A stretch of DNA of 13,200 nucleotides from an uncultured Myxococcales bacterium (GCA_937915965.1 CALGHC010000477.1:1-13200), one strand, 5' to 3'. Counted from the first letter of the stretch, positions 1 through 9,683 are shown. The notes: generated by a model from the letters alone, not told the origin. Translations and numbers: made by a program.

Positions 1-2061
1 GCAGCATGCGCCCGCGCCACCGCCGCCGCCGCCGAAGCCGCCCTCGTAGCTTTGGCAGGTCGATGACGTGGCGATGCCGCCCGCGCCGCCTTCGAGGGGC
101 CGAGACCCGCCGCCTGCAGTGCCCGAACACGAGTTGAAGCTCGCTCCGTTGGTCTTCCAGCCAGCGCCGGCGCCGCCCTGGTTGTTGCCGCCCGGGTTCG
201 AGCCGCCGTTGCCGCCGGTACCGTTGCCGCCGCTACCGCCGGAGTTCTTGTTGCCATCCGTTGTGGCGAGGGCGTCGGTACCCGAGTGGTAGTGACCCGC
301 GCCGCCGCCGCCGCCCGCTGCGATCAGGGGTTCGTTGACCTGGCCATCGATCCACACGAACGTGCCCCCACCGCCGCCGCCGGCGTGCCCTTGGGTGTTG
401 CCGCGTTGACCGACCAGGATTCGCAGCACGTCGCCCTTCTTCAGCTCGAAGTCGCCGCGCATGCGCGCGCCCTTGCCGCCGAACGTGCCGCGCCCGCTCG
501 CGTCCCCCCCCTTGGCGCCCCAGGTCTCGATCCGCCAGGTACCGTCTCCCGGTACCGTCCAACTCTGAATGCCCGAAGCGACGACCACCTGGCCAGCGAG
601 CGAAGTACCGGCGTAGGCGCTTGTGCACTGGGCCTGGCTTGGGCCGGTGCGGCCGCTCTTGCCGCAGGTCGTGAAGCTCACGTGCATGTCGGGACCGCAC
701 TGCGCCGAGCAGCCGTCACCGCCCTGGTTGTTGCCGTCATCGCATTGTTCGCCAGCGTCGACGATCTTGTCGCCGCATGCTGGATTCTTGCAATCCGTTC
801 GGCACTTGTCGGGAGCGTTGGAGTTCTGTTGGCCGTCGTCGCACTCCTCGGCGCCCTTGTTGACGAAGCCATCGCCGCAGACGTTGGCCTTGCAAACTGC
901 GGTGCATGCGTCTTCGTCGCTTTGGTTGCCGTCGTCGCACGCCTCCACGCCGGCCAGCAGGTGGCCGTCTCCGCAGACGGCGCTCTTGCAGGTGATGCAG
1001 ACGTCCGTGTTGGCGTCGTTGCCGTCGTCGCATTGTTCACCGGTGTCGACGATCTGGTCGCCGCAGCCCGGCTTCTTGCAGCTTGTACGGCACTTGTCAG
1101 GGGCGTCGGCGTTCTGTTCACCGGCGTCGCACTCCTCGAAACCATCGATCACGCCGTCGCCGCAGATCGTCGCAAACTGCAGCAGCCGCCACGCTCCGCC
1201 GACCTTCATCCAGGCCTGCTTGGCGTCCTTTCTGTAGACGAGCTGGCCGTCGCCGCCGAGCTTCTTCATCTCGATCTCGCTGTTCGCGAATCGGGTCCAC
1301 AGCGCCGGCGCACCGTCGACGCAGGCTTCGCCGCTGTCCGTGCCGAGGTCGAGCGCGCACAGGTCGGCTGGGTTCTTGCCGACACCGACCTGGTTGCCGG
1401 CGACCCGCAGCGCGGCGACGAGATCCCCCAGGGTCTTTTGGACGTCGGTGGGTAGTGCGCCGTTTTGGAAGGCGATGTTCTTTGCCGCGAGGACGTCTGC
1501 GGCGAGATGCGCCTTGGTGACGCAGCCGGTGCATGCCAGGCCCAGGGCGTCGCCTCCCTTGGCGTTCGATGCCGCGTAGTTGAATCCAAGCGCGCTATCG
1601 GGCACCGAGCCCGCGGCGATCTTGTCACCCGTCAAGCCGCCGGCGAGGGAGCCGGCGGTGGTCGCGTACAGGGCGTAGGGGACCGCCAGCAGCACGCTGC
1701 GAGGCAGCTCCGGCTCCAGCGAGACCTGCACACCAAGGGCCATGTCCGAGTTGGTGGCGAAGAGGCCGGCAGGGATGGGGTTGGCCTTGTCGAGTCCACC
1801 GAGCTGGACATGGAAGCCGCCCTGGCTGATGGGCGTGTCGATGTGGATCTCCTTCCACAGCGCTTCGTCGGCCTGCAGCCCCTCGTAGAGGCGGAACGTG
1901 AGCGTGTAGCTGCCGTCCGGGACCGGCTGACCCTTGGCGCTCTGCAGGACGCCGTGGACGCCGAAGATCGGGCCGGCGGCGAAGGCGGCTGCGGGCATCG
2001 CCACAGCGGCAAGCGCGATCACGGCGAGCAGGGGGCGAGGACGGCGGCAGATGGGGCGCAT
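1..2061 (-). CDS. Exported Cys-rich/Gly-rich surface protein with myxobacterial disulfide repeats and ALK-type glycine-rich domain (C-terminus outside window)
   Basis: The minus-strand frame is open from an ATG at 2061 to the window edge (687 codons, no stop), so the gene is partial at its 3' end. A GGAG six bases upstream supports the start. Residues 1-28 form a signal peptide (basic start, hydrophobic core, AFA cleavage motif). Residues 30-133 resemble a beta-sandwich module common in bacterial surface and tail-fibre-like proteins, with PVPDGSYTLTFRLYE and ending VPYALYA. Residues 300-458 hold five repeats of the type CGDG...EECDDGN...C..C (DUF4215/myxo_disulf_rpt family). From about residue 498 there is a glycine-rich domain with TWGAKGGD, GGKGARMRGDF, LVGQRG and GGGGGGTFVW, the pattern of the ALK/LTK Gly_rich family. 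The product is probably secreted or on the cell surface, with structure held by disulfides. Ligand and function are unknown. Overlapping ORFs on both strands here are shadows of this frame. Confidence 0.9.
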   Translation of the reverse strand, partial: MRPICRRPRPLLAVIALAAVAMPAAAFAAGPIFGVHGVLQSAKGQPVPDGSYTLTFRLYEGLQADEALWKEIHIDTPISQGGFHVQLGGLDKANPIPAGLFATNSDMALGVQVSLEPELPRSVLLAVPYALYATTAGSLAGGLTGDKIAAGSVPDSALGFNYAASNAKGGDALGLACTGCVTKAHLAADVLAAKNIAFQNGALPTDVQKTLGDLVAALRVAGNQVGVGKNPADLCALDLGTDSGEACVDGAPALWTRFANSEIEMKKLGGDGQLVYRKDAKQAWMKVGGAWRLLQFATICGDGVIDGFEECDAGEQNADAPDKCRTSCKKPGCGDQIVDTGEQCDDGNDANTDVCITCKSAVCGDGHLLAGVEACDDGNQSDEDACTAVCKANVCGDGFVNKGAEECDDGQQNSNAPDKCRTDCKNPACGDKIVDAGEQCDDGNNQGGDGCSAQCGPDMHVSFTTCGKSGRTGPSQAQCTSAYAGTSLAGQVVVASGIQSWTVPGDGTWRIETWGAKGGDASGRGTFGGKGARMRGDFELKKGDVLRILVGQRGNTQGHAGGGGGGTFVWIDGQVNEPLIAAGGGGGAGHYHSGTDALATTDGNKNSGGSGGNGTGGNGGSNPGGNNQGGAGAGWKTNGASFNSCSGTAGGGSRPLEGGAGGIATSSTCQSYEGGFGGGGGGAGACC
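688..1164 (-). repeat. Five tandem myxobacterial disulfide-repeat units (A-B-C-A'-B')
   Basis: Five coding repeats begin with CGD at residues 300, 333, 363, 395 and 429 of the exported Cys/Gly-rich protein (base positions 1164, 1065, 975, 879 and 777, reading leftwards). Units are 30-34 residues long. Unit 1 resembles unit 4 (both contain APDKCRT and a following C-K), and unit 2 resembles unit 5 (CGD-Q/K-IVD-T/A-GEQCDDGN). Unit 3 is distinct. The DNA of units 1 and 4 is also visibly alike. Confidence 0.85.
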
Positions 2062-2088
2062 CGGGGACTCCAGGGTCGGGTCGGGCGG

Positions 2089-2258
2089 CCAGTGTCGCAA
2101 TCCAGGGCCTCGGAAGGCAAGGCCTCGATCGGGCCACGTGACGGCGAGACGCCGCGACGGGCCGCGGCGGCGCCATCCGGGTACGATCATCCCCACCAAC
2201 ACTCTCGCCAGCTTTGTCGCTACTTCCTGGCGCCTCGGCCGAGGATCCGCGACACTGG
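2089..2258. repeat. 10-bp inverted repeat pair in the divergent intergenic region
   Basis: CCAGTGTCGC at 2089-2098 is the exact reverse complement of GCGACACTGG at 2249-2258. The left copy lies 28-37 bases upstream of the leftward gene's ATG (2061). The right copy lies 7-16 bases upstream of the rightward gene's ATG (2265). The symmetric placement could mark a shared operator, but ten bases in GC-rich DNA can match by chance. Nothing else was recognised in the 203 bases between the two starts. Confidence 0.3.
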
Positions 2259-2264
2259 TCGGCC

Positions 2265-3773
2265 ATGGCAGCGTCTTTCGCCCGCGACCGCAGGATCAGT
2301 CAGCAGCTCGCCGTCGAGCCGGTCGACACGTTTGCGCCAAACGGCAGCTACGAGACGCTGGTGCTGTCGGACATCCACCTCTCTGACGCCCATCCGGTCG
2401 ACAAGCGCGGTCCGCTCTGGATGGCTTACAAGCGCAGCGAGTTCTTTGTCGATGAGGATTTCCGGCGACTGCTCGATCACTTCGACGACGAGAGCGATGG
2501 ACCTTGCGAGGTGGTTCTCAACGGCGACATCTTCGACTTCGACAACATCACCCGCCTGCCTGACGGTCCTCCCGGACCGATCGACTGGCTCGCCCGTCTG
2601 CGCGGTCTGGCCAGCGAAGAGTGGATGTCCCTCTTCAAGATCGACTGCATCATCGACGATCACCCGATCTTCTTTGAGGCGCTGTCGCGTTTCGTGCAGC
2701 GCGGCAACAGGGCTGTCTTTGTCATCGGCAACCACGACCTCGAGCTGCACTGGCCGCGCGTCCAAGATCGGATCTTCCGTGCCCTGGCGTTGCCGCCCGT
2801 TGCCTGGTCACGGCTGCTCTTCTGCAACTGGTTCTTTACGAGCGGCGACGACACCTACATCAGCCACGGCAACCAGTACGACCCCTACTGCGTCGCGCGT
2901 GACCCGATCGACCCGCTGGTCTTGATGTTCGGGCGGCCGCGTGTGCGGATCCCGTTCGGCGATCTGGCCGAGCGCTACATGCTCAACGGCATGGGCTACT
3001 TCAACCCCCACGCCACCAGCAACTACATCATGTCTGCGGGCAAGTACGTACGCTTCTTCCTGAAGTACATGCTGCGCACGCAGCCCCTGCTGGTCTGGAC
3101 CTGGTTCTGGAGCGCCCTGGTCACCTTGGGAATGACGCTGTGGGAGCACTGGCGGCCGCCGATGCGCGATCCACTGCTGGTCGACGAGAAGGTCCAAGCG
3201 ATCGCTGACCGCTCCCACGCTACCCCGTCGATTGTGCGCAAACTCAACGCGCTGAACGTGCCGTCGGCGAGCGCCAACCCGTTCAAGTTGATGCGCGAGC
3301 TGTGGTTGGATCGCGGGCTGTTCTTTCTGGGTGTCGTCTACGGTGCCTTTCAGCTTGTCCTGACGGTGAATTTTGTCTTGCCGATCAGCGCGTGGTGGGT
3401 GTTGGTGCCGCTTGGGCTCCTCTTTCCGGTCTTCTTGCACTACAGCTTTCGGGTCGTGCCTGGGGTCTTCGCAGAGCCCCTCCTCGACGAGGCGCGCGCC
3501 GACCTGATCGCGCGCATCACGGGGGCGCGCTACGTCATCTTCGGCCACACCCACATCCCCGAGATGCGCCAGATCGGCCCGGTCATGTACGCCAACTGCG
3601 GTTTCTGGTCGCCGGCCTTCGCCGAGCCTGAGTGCCAGCAGCGCATCGGCACCCAGACCTACGCGCGGTTGCGGCCGACGGAAGACGGGGCGCGGCGGTT
3701 GGAGCTGTGGGAGTGGCCACCAGGCGGGACAGAGCCGGTGCCTTTCATGCCTGAAACTCCAGCAGTCATTTGA
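2265..3773 (+). CDS. Membrane-associated calcineurin-like metallophosphoesterase
   Basis: A 502-residue protein with the full metallophosphoesterase motif series: SDIHL (D36, H38), NGDIFD (D88), GNHD (N156, H157), SHGNQYD (H201) and FGHTH (H428, H430). These would bind a two-metal centre that hydrolyses a phosphoester; the substrate cannot be told. Between the fourth and last motifs lies an insert of about 220 residues with three hydrophobic segments (about 272-295, 351-371 and 375-395), so the enzyme is probably membrane-anchored. I chose the ATG at 2265 because the family core begins soon after, at about residue 30. A TTG at 2214 would add 17 residues. Neither start has a well-placed Shine-Dalgarno; a GAGGA at 2241 is rather far from the ATG. 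The gene is divergent from the Cys/Gly-rich protein gene and convergent with the large lipoprotein gene. UDP-2,3-diacylglucosamine hydrolase (LpxH)-like enzymes share the fold, but this protein is about twice as long. Confidence 0.9.
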   Translation: MAASFARDRRISQQLAVEPVDTFAPNGSYETLVLSDIHLSDAHPVDKRGPLWMAYKRSEFFVDEDFRRLLDHFDDESDGPCEVVLNGDIFDFDNITRLPDGPPGPIDWLARLRGLASEEWMSLFKIDCIIDDHPIFFEALSRFVQRGNRAVFVIGNHDLELHWPRVQDRIFRALALPPVAWSRLLFCNWFFTSGDDTYISHGNQYDPYCVARDPIDPLVLMFGRPRVRIPFGDLAERYMLNGMGYFNPHATSNYIMSAGKYVRFFLKYMLRTQPLLVWTWFWSALVTLGMTLWEHWRPPMRDPLLVDEKVQAIADRSHATPSIVRKLNALNVPSASANPFKLMRELWLDRGLFFLGVVYGAFQLVLTVNFVLPISAWWVLVPLGLLFPVFLHYSFRVVPGVFAEPLLDEARADLIARITGARYVIFGHTHIPEMRQIGPVMYANCGFWSPAFAEPECQQRIGTQTYARLRPTEDGARRLELWEWPPGGTEPVPFMPETPAVI

Positions 3774-3841
3774 GGTTGTGCCAGGCCGAGGCACGGCGAC
3801 CGTCGACGCGAAGTCACTGGCGCGCCGTCTGCCAGCAGAAG

Positions 3842-6151
<2,310 letters not shown>

Positions 6152-6189
6152 GACTCTCCTGGCGCCGGCTCCCGCGTCGGGGTCTAGCT

Positions 6190-6225
6190 CGGCCGCGCCA
6201 AGGATAGCGCAAGCGCACGCGGCCG
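6190..6225. other. Inverted repeat between the DUF58 and large lipoprotein genes
   Basis: CGGCCGCG at 6190-6197 pairs perfectly with CGCGGCCG at 6218-6225 across a 20-base loop. It lies in the 100-base gap after the DUF58 stop (6252) and before the lipoprotein ATG (6151). There is no T-run, so a Rho-independent terminator is doubtful; it might act as an attenuator or mRNA-processing stem. Confidence 0.3.
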
Positions 6226-6251
6226 CCACCGCCACCTCTTTGCGGTCGGCG

Positions 6252-7205
6252 TCAACCGCGCCTGCGGCTGCCCAGGAGCCCCAGCACCCGCCTGACGATC
6301 TGCGCTGGGTCCTCGCCGCTGGTCGCAAAGGCGTAGGCCAACCCGGCCTGGCCGGTGCGCCGGCGGATCGCCTCGCAGTGAGCCCGCATCATGTCGACAT
6401 AGGCATTGCGGACAAAGCGCGGGTCGACCACCTCGGTCGTGCCGGTCTCGGCGTCGACCAACTCCACGGGTTGATCGAAGCTCAGATCCACCTCGAGCGG
6501 ATGCAGCAAGTGCAAGAAGACCACCTGCAACCCGGCTCGTTGCCAGCCGACCAGCGGAGCGAGAAGCGTCGCTGGGTCGGCGAGGCCGTCACCGATCGCG
6601 ACGACGACACCGCGTCGTGGCATGCCAACGCGAAGCTGTCGCCCCACGCCCTCGAAGCCCGCTGGGCCGTCGGCCTTGAGGACCGACAAGCGCTCGATCA
6701 GCTCGAAGGCGTGGGCGGCTCCGGCAGCATGAGGCAACTGCTGGCCGCCCGCTCCGGCGATCAGCAGGCCGACCGCGTCCCCCTGCCGGACCGTCAGAAG
6801 TGCCAGCGCGCCCGCGACAAGGCGTGCGCACTCCAGCTTGTCGTTGCCCTCACCGCCGACGGCCATGGACGCTGAACCATCGATGACCAATGTCAGGGCG
6901 ACGTGGACCTCTTGCTCGTATCGCTTGACGGCGAGGCGATCGGCGCGGGCGTACGCGCGCCAGTCGAGGTGGCGCAGATCGTCGCCGGGGCTGTACTCCT
7001 TGTGTTCGGCGAACTCGACCCCACCGCCGCGGCGCGGGCTGCGGTGCGGGCCGCCGGGCATGCCGTCGACGACCTGGCGCGTCATCAACTCGGTGCCTGC
7101 CAATCGGGCGACGACAGCGGCGGCACGCTGCCGCAGCAGGCGGCCGTCGCCGCCGGAGTCGTTGTCCGGTTGCTGTTGCTGCGGGCGCTCGCCGGCGACA
7201 CTCAA
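6252..7205 (-). CDS. DUF58 (von Willebrand factor A-like) protein, MoxR partner
   Basis: A 317-residue soluble protein. The family signature is clear: VEFAEHKEYSPGDDLRHLDW (residues 63-82) followed by RAYARADRL. A von Willebrand A-type fold follows with a MIDAS-like DGSAS at 109-113, which probably binds a divalent metal. DUF58 proteins pair with MoxR AAA+ ATPases and are thought to help assemble or load cofactors into partner proteins. The start is a TTG at 7205 that overlaps the upstream moxR-like stop in the form TTGA. A GAGG seven bases upstream supports it, and translational coupling is likely. The first in-frame ATG is residue 41, just ahead of the conserved core, so a shorter form cannot be fully excluded. 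No membrane segment is evident, unlike longer DUF58 relatives. Confidence 0.92.
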   Translation of the reverse strand: MSVAGERPQQQQPDNDSGGDGRLLRQRAAAVVARLAGTELMTRQVVDGMPGGPHRSPRRGGGVEFAEHKEYSPGDDLRHLDWRAYARADRLAVKRYEQEVHVALTLVIDGSASMAVGGEGNDKLECARLVAGALALLTVRQGDAVGLLIAGAGGQQLPHAAGAAHAFELIERLSVLKADGPAGFEGVGRQLRVGMPRRGVVVAIGDGLADPATLLAPLVGWQRAGLQVVFLHLLHPLEVDLSFDQPVELVDAETGTTEVVDPRFVRNAYVDMMRAHCEAIRRRTGQAGLAYAFATSGEDPAQIVRRVLGLLGSRRRG

Positions 7206-8296
7206 CGGCCGACCTCTGCGCGGATCTCGTCGAGGAGCCGCCGCACCATCGCGCGGGCATCCAGCCCCTCGGCCTCGGCCTGAAAGCTGGGTACGAGGCG
7301 ATGAGCCAAGGTCGGCACGGCGAGGTGGCGGATGTCATCGAGGGTGACGGTGCTGCGACCGGTGACCACGGCCCGCGCTTTCGCGCCGAGCACCAACCAC
7401 TGCGAGGCGCGGGGGCTGGCGCCAAACGAGATCATCGGGCGTAGCTCGGCGGGGCAGAGCGGGTCGTCGGGACGGCTGGCGCGCACCAACCGCACCGCGT
7501 AGGCGAGCACGTGATCGGCGAACGGCACCGACCGGACCAGGGCCTGGATGCGCAGCACGCCGGCGCGGTCGAGAACAGGCTCCACCGGTGGCAACTCTGC
7601 GCCAGTCATGCGGCGGACGATCTCGAGCTCGTCGTCGTAGTCCGGGTACTCGACGTGAATTGCCAGCATGAAGCGGTCGAGTTGGGCTTCCGGCAACGGA
7701 TAGGTGCCGTGCTGTTCGATCGGGTTCTGCGTCGCCAGAACGAGGAACGGCGCCTCGAGCTCGTGGGTTTGGCCACCAGCCGTCACGCGTCGCTCCTGCA
7801 TCGCTTGCAGCAGGGCGGCCTGCGTCTTGGGCGGCGTGCGGTTGAGCTCGTCCGCGAGCAGGATGTGGGTGAACACCGGGCCGCGCACAAATCGGAAGTG
7901 GCGACGACCCGTGGCGCGATCCTCCTCGAGGACCTCTGTGCCGGTGACGTCGCTCGGCATCATGTCCGGTGTGAACTGGATGCGCCCGAAGTTCAGGCGC
8001 ATTGTTTCGGCGAGGGTCGAGATCAAGAGGGTCTTGGCGAGCCCGGGGACGCCGATCGACAAGGCGTGGCCGTTGGCAAACAGCGCAGTCAGAAGCAGCT
8101 CGATCACGTCGTGCTGGCCGACCACCCGGTGGGCGACCTGGGCCGCGATGGCCGCCGCCGCCTCGCGGGCGAAGTCGAGCGTGGCAAGGTCGTCTGACGC
8201 TTCGGCGTCTACAGAGCCGTCCGCGGCCCCCGGAGCCCCATCTGCGAGTTGGCCCTCTGCCGCCTCGTCTGCGCGCGCTGGCATGTCGTCGGCCAT
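7202..8296 (-). CDS. MoxR-family AAA+ ATPase
   Basis: A 364-residue protein with Walker A GVPGLAKT (82-89), Walker B ILLADE (145-150), a sensor-1 region LATQNP (187-192), the LDRF element (206-209) and a GASPRAS stretch in the C-terminal lid. The order and spacing are those of MoxR ATPases, which work as chaperones with von Willebrand-domain partners; the partner here is the overlapping DUF58 gene. The first 40 or so residues are an Ala/Asp-rich extension with little expected structure. I chose the ATG at 8296, as GAGG ends five bases before it. A GTG at 8302 is too close to that site. The start lies two bases after the stop of the upstream beta-barrel-like gene. Confidence 0.95.
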   Translation of the reverse strand: MADDMPARADEAAEGQLADGAPGAADGSVDAEASDDLATLDFAREAAAAIAAQVAHRVVGQHDVIELLLTALFANGHALSIGVPGLAKTLLISTLAETMRLNFGRIQFTPDMMPSDVTGTEVLEEDRATGRRHFRFVRGPVFTHILLADELNRTPPKTQAALLQAMQERRVTAGGQTHELEAPFLVLATQNPIEQHGTYPLPEAQLDRFMLAIHVEYPDYDDELEIVRRMTGAELPPVEPVLDRAGVLRIQALVRSVPFADHVLAYAVRLVRASRPDDPLCPAELRPMISFGASPRASQWLVLGAKARAVVTGRSTVTLDDIRHLAVPTLAHRLVPSFQAEAEGLDARAMVRRLLDEIRAEVGR

Positions 8297-8298
8297 GC

Positions 8299-9390
8299 TC
8301 ACCTCTTCGCGCCTCTGGCGGCCTTCGGCGGCTGCGGCCGCCCGCCGCCAGGACGCAGCTCGATCCCCAAACGGAGTACCGCCAGATGGCTGCTGCCGCC
8401 GTCGGTGGCGATCAGCAGGGCGTACCCCACTTCGATGAAGGATGCCAGCGGCGAAGCGCGCGCGCGGCCAAATGCGTGATCACCGCCCGGCCAGGCGTAG
8501 CGCAGCGACGGAGCGACCACGGCCAGCAGAGTTGTTGCCCCAATCGTTGGCACCGCGGCGCCACCGCCGACGACCAACGACGCGCCCAGCTCGCCCCAGC
8601 TGCCGCTGTGGCCAATCCAGGTCGACCGCATGCCGACCAACGGCAGCAGCAGCGGCTCGCTCGCGGAGGTCGCCGGGCCAAGCCGCAGGCCGCGCACATC
8701 GAGTCCGGCGCGCAACGAGCTGGTGATCGTCATCTCCAGCGACAGGCCCAGGCCGTAGCTGGGTCCGTAGCTGCGGCGGTCGTCGGCTCGCAGCGGCCAC
8801 GCGATCGGGATGTCGATGGCGAGGACGATGTCGGAGGCGTGGTCGCGGTCAGAGCGCTGCGGCGGGGCCGGCACCGGCAGGTCGGCCGCCGCCACGGTTG
8901 GTGGCGGCAGCGACGGTCGCCAGGCGATGCGCGGCGCGAGGTCGAGGACGCCATCGTTGGCGGCGAGCAGCGCCGCGACATAGTCCTTGTAGATGACCGG
9001 CGGCGTGTCCGCAGCGCTGAGTCGGTTGGTCACCCGCAGGCTCACCCACGCGCGAAACGCGTCGCGGGCGAGCGAGTGGCGGTCGAGTCGTGCCGCCGCG
9101 AAGGCAAGCAGACGCCAGTGCTCGCTGGCTGTCGCCGTGGCCTCGGCAGGCGGGGCGACGGGGTCGAGCGTTCGGACCACGCAGCCCATGTCGCCTTGGC
9201 CGTAGCAGCGTTCCGCCGCGGTGACCCGCGCCTGCGCCCGCCTGGCTTCGCCTTGCGACTCCGACTGGGCCGCCGCGGATCGATCCGCAACTCGTGCAGG
9301 CCGGCGCGGGCGCGCCAACGCGTCGCCGCCGGTCGCTGACGAGGCGAGGATGAAGCAGGAAAACAGACCAACGACGACCGGTCGTATCAG
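8299..9390 (-). CDS. Exported protein with probable outer-membrane beta-barrel C-terminus; likely CTG start
   Basis: I do not recognise the family. About 363 residues: a clear signal peptide (IRPVVVGLFSCFILASS, then an Ala-Leu-Ala site at about 24-26), a helical segment at 53-145 with a TPR-like look (two cysteines at 62 and 70), a Pro-rich linker at about 159-178, then alternating strands with aromatic girdles from about 187 to the end, such as SYGLGLSLEMTITSSLRAGL and FIEVGYALLIAT. This suggests an outer-membrane barrel. The start is a problem. The only conventional start upstream of the signal peptide is a GTG at 9564, which would add 58 residues that merely shadow the upstream gene in another frame. 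A CTG at 9390 overlaps that gene's stop as CTGA and gives a perfect signal peptide, so I use it. A TTG at 9318 would remove the signal peptide. Confidence 0.72.
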   Translation of the reverse strand: MIRPVVVGLFSCFILASSATGGDALARPRRPARVADRSAAAQSESQGEARRAQARVTAAERCYGQGDMGCVVRTLDPVAPPAEATATASEHWRLLAFAAARLDRHSLARDAFRAWVSLRVTNRLSAADTPPVIYKDYVAALLAANDGVLDLAPRIAWRPSLPPPTVAAADLPVPAPPQRSDRDHASDIVLAIDIPIAWPLRADDRRSYGPSYGLGLSLEMTITSSLRAGLDVRGLRLGPATSASEPLLLPLVGMRSTWIGHSGSWGELGASLVVGGGAAVPTIGATTLLAVVAPSLRYAWPGGDHAFGRARASPLASFIEVGYALLIATDGGSSHLAVLRLGIELRPGGGRPQPPKAARGAKR

Positions 9391-9683
9391 GCCGGGAAAT
9401 GACGATCGAGCATCTTGCCGATCATCTGCGTCACCATCCCCTTGGCCATCTTCGCCGCGAAGCCCTTGAGCTCCACGCTCGCCTTCACGTCGCCAGCCGA
9501 GACCACGAAGGTTCCCTCGAACAGCTTGCCAGTCGCTACCGCGGTCTTCTTGTCGGTCGACCACTTGACCTCCTTGACCAGATCAGGGCGTTTGTTCTGG
9601 AAGCCAGTAACCAGCTTGTCGAGCCGTTCCTGCGCTTCTGCCTCGTCCAGGCTGTGCGCCCGTGTGATGTCGATATCCGCCAT
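9387..9683 (-). CDS. Polyhydroxyalkanoic acid system (PHA granule region) family protein
   Basis: A 98-residue protein from an ATG at 9683 with a strong AGGAGG eight bases upstream. It begins MADIDITRAHSLDEAEAQ and continues with a charged helix and strands such as WSTDKKTAVATGKLFEGTF and VSAGDVKASVELKGFAAKMAKG. The IxI-x(2)-H-x-L-x(2)-EA start and the basic-acidic mid-region match the PHA_gran_rgn family (small proteins found near PHA synthesis genes in some bacteria). In this window there is no PHA synthase, depolymerase or phasin, so the family name may not reflect the role here. Its stop overlaps the start of the next gene. Length is close to family normal. Confidence 0.8.
   Translation of the reverse strand: MADIDITRAHSLDEAEAQERLDKLVTGFQNKRPDLVKEVKWSTDKKTAVATGKLFEGTFVVSAGDVKASVELKGFAAKMAKGMVTQMIGKMLDRHFPA

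Noticed and set aside
286..1455. 389-codon plus-strand ORF opposite the Cys/Gly-rich gene
   Set aside because: It is the antisense shadow of GC-rich repeat codons; the minus-strand frame has a signal peptide and clear domains, whereas this one has only Val/Ala-rich composition.
1465..2925. 486-codon plus-strand ORF running across the divergent intergenic region
   Set aside because: It runs antisense to the Cys/Gly-rich gene and then out of frame through the phosphoesterase gene; neither half resembles a protein family.
3778..3794. Possible terminator between the convergent phosphoesterase and lipoprotein genes
   Set aside because: Only a 5-bp stem (GTGCC/GGCAC) with a 7-base loop and no T-run; too weak to call. 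Nothing else was seen in the 68-base gap.
8002..9339. 445-codon plus-strand ORF opposite the barrel-like and MoxR genes
   Set aside because: Arg/Ala/Gly-rich shadow sequence with no motif; the opposite strand carries supported genes.
9391..9564. GTG start at 9564 for the barrel-like protein
   Set aside because: The extra 58 residues are charged, lack similarity to an export signal and lie wholly inside the PHA-family gene in another frame; the signal peptide starts at 9390.
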